NCBI GenBank assembly: GCA_017476965.1
Contig: JAFUXX010000154.1
Location: 1-11,316 of the forward strand
Source: Kiritimatiellia bacterium
GTDB lineage: Bacteria; Verrucomicrobiota; Kiritimatiellia; RFP12; UBA3636
DNA: 11,316 bases
Reading direction: 5' to 3'
Shown here: in pieces, positions 7,080-11,316 of the stretch
Position numbering within the stretch: the first letter of the stretch is position 1
Layout: every line of letters starts with the position of its first letter
Translations under genes and position numbers: made by a program
The notes under the pieces: generated by a model
What the model saw: only the letters and a program-made list of their open reading frames with translations
Database searches by the model: none
Told to the model about the DNA's origin: nothing

Positions 7080-8617
7080 AGTTCGACGTATTCCGCAACG
7101 CCCGCCGCAACGTCGCCGCGTTCGGCGTCCTGAACACGGTGAAGACCGTGCTTCCGTTCGTGAACCGGACGCTCTTCCTGTGGTTCATGGGCTCGGAGTA
7201 TCTCGGCCTCAACGGACTCTTCTCCTCCGTCATCGCCGTGCTGTCCCTCGCGGAAATGGGCTTCGGGCAGGCCGTCGTCGGATCGCTCCACAAGCCCGTC
7301 GCCAGTGACGACCGCGCGCTCGTGTGCGCCTACCTCAAGGAGTACCGGACGATCTACCGGTTCATCGGCGCCGGAATCTTCGCCGCCGGGCTCTGCCTGC
7401 TGCCGTTCGTCCCGTCCTTCGTCCGCGGCGCCGTGCCGCCGGACGTGAACCTGCGGGCGCTCTACCTCGTCCACCTCGCTAGCACCGCGTCGAGCTACTT
7501 CGTCTACGCCTACCGCGGGCCCATCCTCGGCGCCCACCAGCGCGAGGACGTCTCCGCCAAGGTCCGCACCGCGGTGCTGCTGCTCCAGTACGCGGTCTGC
7601 ATCCCGATCGTCGTATTCCTCCGGAACTACCTGCTCTACGTCTTGGCCGGCGCCGCGTTCACGATCGCCGGAAACGTCCTCGTGATGGTCGCCGCCAAGC
7701 GCCTGTTCCCGTGGGCCGTCCCGCGCGGGACGCTCCCGCCGGCGCTGCGGCGCAAACTTTTCTCGGACGCGAAGGCGATCTTGGTGCACCGGATGGGGTG
7801 GATGATGACGCACCAGTCCAACGGACTCGTCCTCTCCGCGCTCGTCGGCCTCTCGGCCGTGGCCGCCTACGGCAACTACCTGTACGTGACGACGACCGTG
7901 GCGGCCTTCGTCGGCTCGTTCAACGTGGCGATGTCCGCCGGGTTCGGCAACACGCTGCACACGGAGGGCGACGCGGCGGCGTTCGCCCTGTTGCTCAAGG
8001 CCAACCGCGTCCTGCTCGCGCTGGTGTCGTGGGCTGCTGCCCTGATGCTCGCGCTGTACCAGCCTTTCATGGAAGTCTGGACGAAAGGCGACCCCGCGCT
8101 CGCGCGCCATTTCGCGACCCCGCTCCTGATGGTCGCGTGGTTCGTGCTGCAACAATCCCGGACAATGCTCCAGTCCTTCAAGTCCGCTGCGGTCATCTGG
8201 CGCGAGGACCGCTGGAAGCCCGTCGTCGGCGGCGTCGCCGACCTCTCGCTCAACGTCGCGCTCGTTTCCTGCCTGCCGGAGGCGTGGAAACTCGACGGCG
8301 TCGTGATTTCGACGATCGTCGTGGTCGTCCTGATCCAGATTCCTTGGGAGACGCGCGTCGTGTTCGCGAAGCACTTCGGCCGCCGGGCCCTGCTGCGCTT
8401 CCTCCGGCAACAGGCGTCGTTCGCCGTCTTCGCCGCCGCCCTCTGCTCGGCCACGCTCGGCGTCGCCTCGTTCGTTCCCGACGGCGGCTGTGGCCGCCTG
8501 CTGGCCAAGGGATGCGTCGCGGCCGCGTTTTCCGGTGCAGTCGTCCTTCCGGTTTTCGGCAGGGAACTCGCGGCCGTCCTCTTCGGCGCCCGTGGGCGGA
8601 AAAGAGAATTGCCATGA
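7076..8617 (+). CDS. Wzx-like oligosaccharide flippase (MOP superfamily polysaccharide transporter)
   Basis: A 513-residue protein with about 12-14 hydrophobic segments from end to end, the usual size for a Wzx/MOP-superfamily flippase. The N-terminal signature FMGSEYLGLNGLFSSVIAVL (37-56) followed by SLAEMGFGQAVVGSLHKPVA (57-76) is the pattern of polysaccharide-biosynthesis flippases: a first helix pair, then E-x-G-x-G and a Y/HKP turn. A second conserved stretch, around VHRMGWMMTHQSNGLVLSAL, corresponds to the central helix that starts the second half of the transporter. Predicted role: flipping undecaprenyl-linked repeat units from cytoplasm to periplasm for the polymerase encoded at 1070-2428. 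Start GTG 7076 overlaps the Stealth stop (GTGA). The last residues are basic (GRKRELP). Substrate specificity cannot be read from sequence. Confidence 0.9.
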   Translation: MKFDVFRNARRNVAAFGVLNTVKTVLPFVNRTLFLWFMGSEYLGLNGLFSSVIAVLSLAEMGFGQAVVGSLHKPVASDDRALVCAYLKEYRTIYRFIGAGIFAAGLCLLPFVPSFVRGAVPPDVNLRALYLVHLASTASSYFVYAYRGPILGAHQREDVSAKVRTAVLLLQYAVCIPIVVFLRNYLLYVLAGAAFTIAGNVLVMVAAKRLFPWAVPRGTLPPALRRKLFSDAKAILVHRMGWMMTHQSNGLVLSALVGLSAVAAYGNYLYVTTTVAAFVGSFNVAMSAGFGNTLHTEGDAAAFALLLKANRVLLALVSWAAALMLALYQPFMEVWTKGDPALARHFATPLLMVAWFVLQQSRTMLQSFKSAAVIWREDRWKPVVGGVADLSLNVALVSCLPEAWKLDGVVISTIVVVVLIQIPWETRVVFAKHFGRRALLRFLRQQASFAVFAAALCSATLGVASFVPDGGCGRLLAKGCVAAAFSGAVVLPVFGRELAAVLFGARGRKRELP

Positions 8618-10572
8618 TGAAAGAAGGAGAATCATCGGGCTTCCGGCCCGCCGTTTCGGTGGTCGTGCCCGTCTACAACGCCGCCGAGTACCTGCCGGCG
8701 ACGATCGACGCGCTGCTCGGCCAGACGCTGTTCCGGCGCGGCGAAATGGAAATCCTGTTTTCCGACGACTGCTCGACGGCCGAATCCGTGGCGATCTGCC
8801 TCGGCTGCGCGGATGCCGATCCCGGGCGCGTGCGGTTTCTGTTCGGTCCGCACCAAGGCATTGCCGCCGCCCGCAACCGCGCGCTCGACGCCGCCCGCGG
8901 CCGGTGGATCGGATTCTGCGACGCGGACGACCTGCCTGAGCCGGACCACTGGGAGAAACTCGTCGAAGACGCCCTCGAAACCGGCGCCGAAATCGCTATG
9001 AGTTCGTTCCGTTCGATCGGACCCATGGGCAACGGCAACGTCTTCCGTCCGTTCCCGTTCGACGGGGACCGGGTCGTCCTCTCGGGCCGCCGCGAAATCG
9101 CCCGCCGCTATTTCCGCCCGTTCCTGGACAAGCGCGCGGGCTACCTGGGCCCGGTCTGGGCCGCGATTTTCGACCGCGATCTCGTCGAGCGCCACGGAAT
9201 CCGCTTCGTGTCCCGCTTCTTCAAGGGGCAGGACGACCTTTTCATGGCCGAATGCCTGGCGCTCGCCAAGCGCGTGTCGGCGAGCGGCCGCGCCGGCTAC
9301 GGATACGTCCAGCACGCGGATTCCGTCACGACGAGGTTCTGGCAGCGCTACGACGCGCACGCGCGAGCCGCGCTCGGGGTCCGGCAGGCCCGCGAGCGCC
9401 TCCGCATCATCCGGCGGTGGGACAGGTGGCGGCTGCATCCCGTCGCGCGGCTCGCCGCCGAGCTGCGCTGGCGCGTCCGCCTCGTCCGCTTCTTCGACTC
9501 GTCTCCGCTTCCGGCCCTGCGCGCGCGTGTTCCGCGACTAGTCCGTGCGCTGGTCCGGCTCTTTTTCCGCGACCCGTATGCGCGGTTGGACTTTCCCCAA
9601 GGGGATCCCTCGGCCCCCGTCGTTTCGGTGGTCGTGCCTGTCTACAACGCCGCCGAGTACCTGCCGGCGACGATCGACGCGTTGCTCGGCCAGACGCTGT
9701 TCCGGCGGGGCGAAATGGAAATCCTGTTTTCCGACGACTGCTCGACGGACGGCTCCGCGGCGATCTGCCGCCGCTGCGCGGAGGAGCATCCCGGGCGCGT
9801 CCGGTTCCTGTCCGGGCCGCTCCACGACATTTCCGTCGCCCGGAACCGCGCAATCGACGCCGCCCGCGGCCGGTGGATCGGATTCTGCGACGCGGACGAC
9901 CTTCCGGAGCCGGACCACTGGGAGAAACTCGTCGAAGACGCCCTCGAAACCGGCGCCGAAATCGCGATGTGCGCGTTCCGCTCGGTCGGCCCCTTGGGCA
10001 ACGGCTTCGCCTTCCGCCCGTTCCCGTTCGACGGGGACCGAATCGTCCTCTCGGGCCGCCGCGAAATCGCCCGCCGCTACTTCCGTCCGTTCCTCGGCAA
10101 GCGCGCGGGCTACCTGGGCCCGGTCTGGGCGGCGATATTCGATCGCGATCTCGTCATGCGCAACGGCATCCGCTTCGTGCCCCGCGTCTTCAAAGGGCAG
10201 GACCACCTTTTCATGGCCGAATGCCTGGCGCTTGCCAGGCGTGTGTCGGCGAGCGGCCGCGTAGGCTACGGATACGTCCAGCACGCGGATTCCGTTTCGA
10301 CTGGTTTCGGGCGGCGTTTCGACAAGCACTGGCAGGCCGTGCTCGGGTGTCGGCAAGCCCGCGAACGCATCCGCATTTTCCGGCGATGGGACCGTTGGCA
10401 CCTCCATCCCGTCGCGCGGCTCGCCAACGAGCTCCGCTGGCGCGTCCGGCTAGTCCGCTTTTTCGACACGTCTCCGCTTCCTGCCATGCGCGCGCGCGTT
10501 CCGCGCCCCGCCCGCGCGCTGGTCCGGTGCTTTTTCCGGGACCCGCATCCGCGGACAGCCAGGACTTCGTGA
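8614..10572 (+). CDS. Two-module family 2 glycosyltransferase (in-frame tandem GT2-GT2 fusion)
   Basis: A 652-residue protein made of two collinear GT2 (GT-A) modules: A, residues 13-335, and B, 336-652, offset by exactly 323 codons with no internal stop. Each starts VSVVVPVYNAAEYLPATIDA and has FSDDCST, the metal-binding DADD (103-106 and 426-429), GPVWAAIFDRDLV, and a GQD motif at the expected catalytic-base position (D207 and D530). Each ends in a basic, Arg/Trp-rich segment (RRWDRW to FFRDP) that may touch the membrane. Module identity is about 83% by hand count. The linker after module A is short (ARLDFPQGDPSAP). Both modules look catalytically intact, so the enzyme may add two similar sugars in succession. 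Two-GT2 polymerases of the chondroitin/hyaluronan type are a structural analogy only. ATG 8614 (ATGA overlap) or the adjacent ATG 8617 could be the start. Confidence 0.9.
   Translation: MMKEGESSGFRPAVSVVVPVYNAAEYLPATIDALLGQTLFRRGEMEILFSDDCSTAESVAICLGCADADPGRVRFLFGPHQGIAAARNRALDAARGRWIGFCDADDLPEPDHWEKLVEDALETGAEIAMSSFRSIGPMGNGNVFRPFPFDGDRVVLSGRREIARRYFRPFLDKRAGYLGPVWAAIFDRDLVERHGIRFVSRFFKGQDDLFMAECLALAKRVSASGRAGYGYVQHADSVTTRFWQRYDAHARAALGVRQARERLRIIRRWDRWRLHPVARLAAELRWRVRLVRFFDSSPLPALRARVPRLVRALVRLFFRDPYARLDFPQGDPSAPVVSVVVPVYNAAEYLPATIDALLGQTLFRRGEMEILFSDDCSTDGSAAICRRCAEEHPGRVRFLSGPLHDISVARNRAIDAARGRWIGFCDADDLPEPDHWEKLVEDALETGAEIAMCAFRSVGPLGNGFAFRPFPFDGDRIVLSGRREIARRYFRPFLGKRAGYLGPVWAAIFDRDLVMRNGIRFVPRVFKGQDHLFMAECLALARRVSASGRVGYGYVQHADSVSTGFGRRFDKHWQAVLGCRQARERIRIFRRWDRWHLHPVARLANELRWRVRLVRFFDTSPLPAMRARVPRPARALVRCFFRDPHPRTARTS
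8650..9588 (+). repeat. Direct repeat copy 1 (GT2 module A)
   Basis: First copy of a long in-frame direct repeat within the GT2 gene. It pairs with 9619-10557 at a constant offset of 969 bases. I checked the offset at the start, at the DADD codons, at the HPVAR codons near 9435 and at the FFRDP codons near 9571, and no insertion or deletion is needed. Divergence is patchy: near-identical at 8653-8777 and 8884-8998, and clearly different at 8779-8883. Confidence 0.93.
9619..10557 (+). repeat. Direct repeat copy 2 (GT2 module B)
   Basis: Second copy of the in-frame GT2 repeat, 969 bases downstream of copy 1. A roughly 30-base linker-coding stretch (9589-9618) separates the copies and has no counterpart of the same sequence after copy 2, where the gene ends with codons for RTARTS. 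Confidence 0.93.
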
Positions 10573-10573
10573 A

Positions 10574-11316
10574 ATGAACGTCCTGCTTTGCTTGGAACCG
10601 GCCGGCGTGCGCGGCGGCATCGAGGTGTTCGTCGAGCGCCGCGCGGCCGAGCTGCGCGTCGGCGGGCATCGCGTCGAAATCGCCGCCGGCCCGCCCGCCG
10701 ACTTCGCCGCTTGGGATCGCATCGAGGTGCACAAGTGTTCGGGCGCGGCGGCGCTGGAACGTTTCCCGGCGGAAAAGACCGAGTTCTGGATCCACGACCA
10801 CGAGCCGCTCTGCCCGCGCCGCCACGCCTACACGCCGTTTTGCCGCAACTGCACGCGCGCGTCCGGCCTCTGGCCGTGCCTCCTCTGCGCGCCGCTCTGC
10901 CGCCATCCGGGCGCGGCGCTCGGCCGCGTTTTCTCGCAGCGGCGCCGCCTCCGCGCGATGCGGCGATTCGCGCGAGTCGTGGCGCTCTCCGGGTTCATGA
11001 AGGACCGCCTCGTCGCGAGCGGGATCCCGGCTTCGAAAATCGAGGTAAGGCCGCCGGAGATCCGGCTTCCGGAGCCTCTCGGGCCGCTACCGGAAGGAGT
11101 GGACCTGCTCTACGTCGGGCAGCTGACGCGCGGCAAGGGCGTGCAGGTGCTGCTCCGCGCGATGGCGCTCTCGAAGGCGCCGCGCACGCTCGACATAGTG
11201 GGCTCCGGTAATTACGAATCGCGCCTGCGCGCGCTCGCGCGCGAACTGGGGATTGCCGACAGGGTGCGCTTCCGCGGCTGGCAGCCCGCGCCGCAGGACT
11301 GGATGCGCGCCGCGCG
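10574..11316 (+). CDS. Glycosyltransferase family 4-like protein with Cys-rich insert, 3' end cut by window edge
   Basis: The first 247 codons of a GT-B glycosyltransferase; the frame is open at the right edge. The N-terminus MNVLLCLEPAGVRGGIEVFV is the first beta strand and glycine loop of the acceptor domain, with GGIE at 14-17. Residues 72-76 read WIHDH, followed by six cysteines at 80, 90, 93, 102, 105 and 109, including two CxxC pairs, in a CPRRHAY-type context. VVALSGFMKDRLVASGI (135-151) is the usual inter-domain segment. LLYVGQLTRGKGV (178-190) with DIVGSGNYESRL (207-218) is the GT4 donor-binding half. The expected E-x7-E motif would lie beyond the window. ATG 10574 is 1 base after the previous stop, with AGGA at 10561-10564. 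It probably adds a sugar from an NDP-sugar to the same glycan. Confidence 0.87.
   Translation, partial: MNVLLCLEPAGVRGGIEVFVERRAAELRVGGHRVEIAAGPPADFAAWDRIEVHKCSGAAALERFPAEKTEFWIHDHEPLCPRRHAYTPFCRNCTRASGLWPCLLCAPLCRHPGAALGRVFSQRRRLRAMRRFARVVALSGFMKDRLVASGIPASKIEVRPPEIRLPEPLGPLPEGVDLLYVGQLTRGKGVQVLLRAMALSKAPRTLDIVGSGNYESRLRALARELGIADRVRFRGWQPAPQDWMRAA

Noticed and set aside
8617..8619. The second ATG (8617) as sole start of the two-module GT2
   Set aside because: Possible, but ATG 8614 keeps the 4-base overlap seen at every earlier junction. The difference is one residue and does not affect interpretation.
6521..8635. A 704-codon minus-strand frame across the flippase and Stealth genes
   Set aside because: Its composition (Arg, Glu, Asp, Gly runs with no domain) is what the antisense of G/C-rich codons produces. 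The plus strand encodes recognisable families over the same bases.
8650..10557. The GT2 duplication as an assembly artefact
   Set aside because: A false duplication should give identical copies. These differ at about 17% of residues with an intact frame and distinct linker and tail, so a real duplication is the better explanation, though reads were not examined.

Overview
The window is one uninterrupted, plus-strand block of surface-polysaccharide genes: ten protein-coding genes, the first cut by the left edge and the last by the right edge. There is no intergenic space longer than 1 base and no tRNA, rRNA, CRISPR array or insertion sequence that I can see. The DNA is strongly G+C-rich with G/C-biased third codon positions, so long spurious antisense frames occur throughout. 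The outer-membrane-type export lipoprotein points to a diderm (Gram-negative-type) bacterium. The phylum cannot be fixed from this sequence. A Verrucomicrobiota/Kiritimatiellota-like or other high-GC environmental or gut lineage is only a guess.

Layout, left to right: an outer-membrane polysaccharide export lipoprotein (OPX/Wza family, to 1073); a Wzy/WaaL-type O-antigen polymerase/ligase membrane protein (1070-2428); an acyltransferase-3 membrane O-acyltransferase (2425-3540); a GT-B-like glycosyltransferase (3537-4535); two adjacent paralogous family-25 glycosyltransferases (4532-5281 and 5278-6024); a Stealth-family sugar-phosphate transferase (6021-7079); a Wzx-like flippase (7076-8617); a 652-residue protein made of two nearly identical family-2 glycosyltransferase modules (8614-10572); and a family-4-like glycosyltransferase with a cysteine cluster (10574 to beyond the right edge).

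The genes read as a Wzx/Wzy-dependent capsule, exopolysaccharide or O-antigen pathway. The glycosyltransferases and the Stealth enzyme would build a lipid-linked repeat unit on the cytoplasmic face, possibly with a sugar-phosphate linkage. The acyltransferase would add acyl groups, the flippase would turn the unit over, Wzy would polymerise it or WaaL would ligate it, and the OPX lipoprotein would pass the product through the outer membrane. The initiating phosphoglycosyltransferase, the tyrosine kinase/co-polymerase and sugar-nucleotide genes are not in this window.

Two things stand out. First, eight consecutive gene junctions are exact 4-base start/stop overlaps (ATGA or GTGA) and the ninth has a 1-base gap. 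Second, glycosyltransferases have multiplied locally by tandem duplication at two levels: as separate neighbouring genes (the GT25 pair, about 60% identical) and as an in-frame, gapless 969-base duplication giving a two-headed GT2 (about 83% identical). I found no wholly new system. The duplicated GT2 is the most distinctive element.
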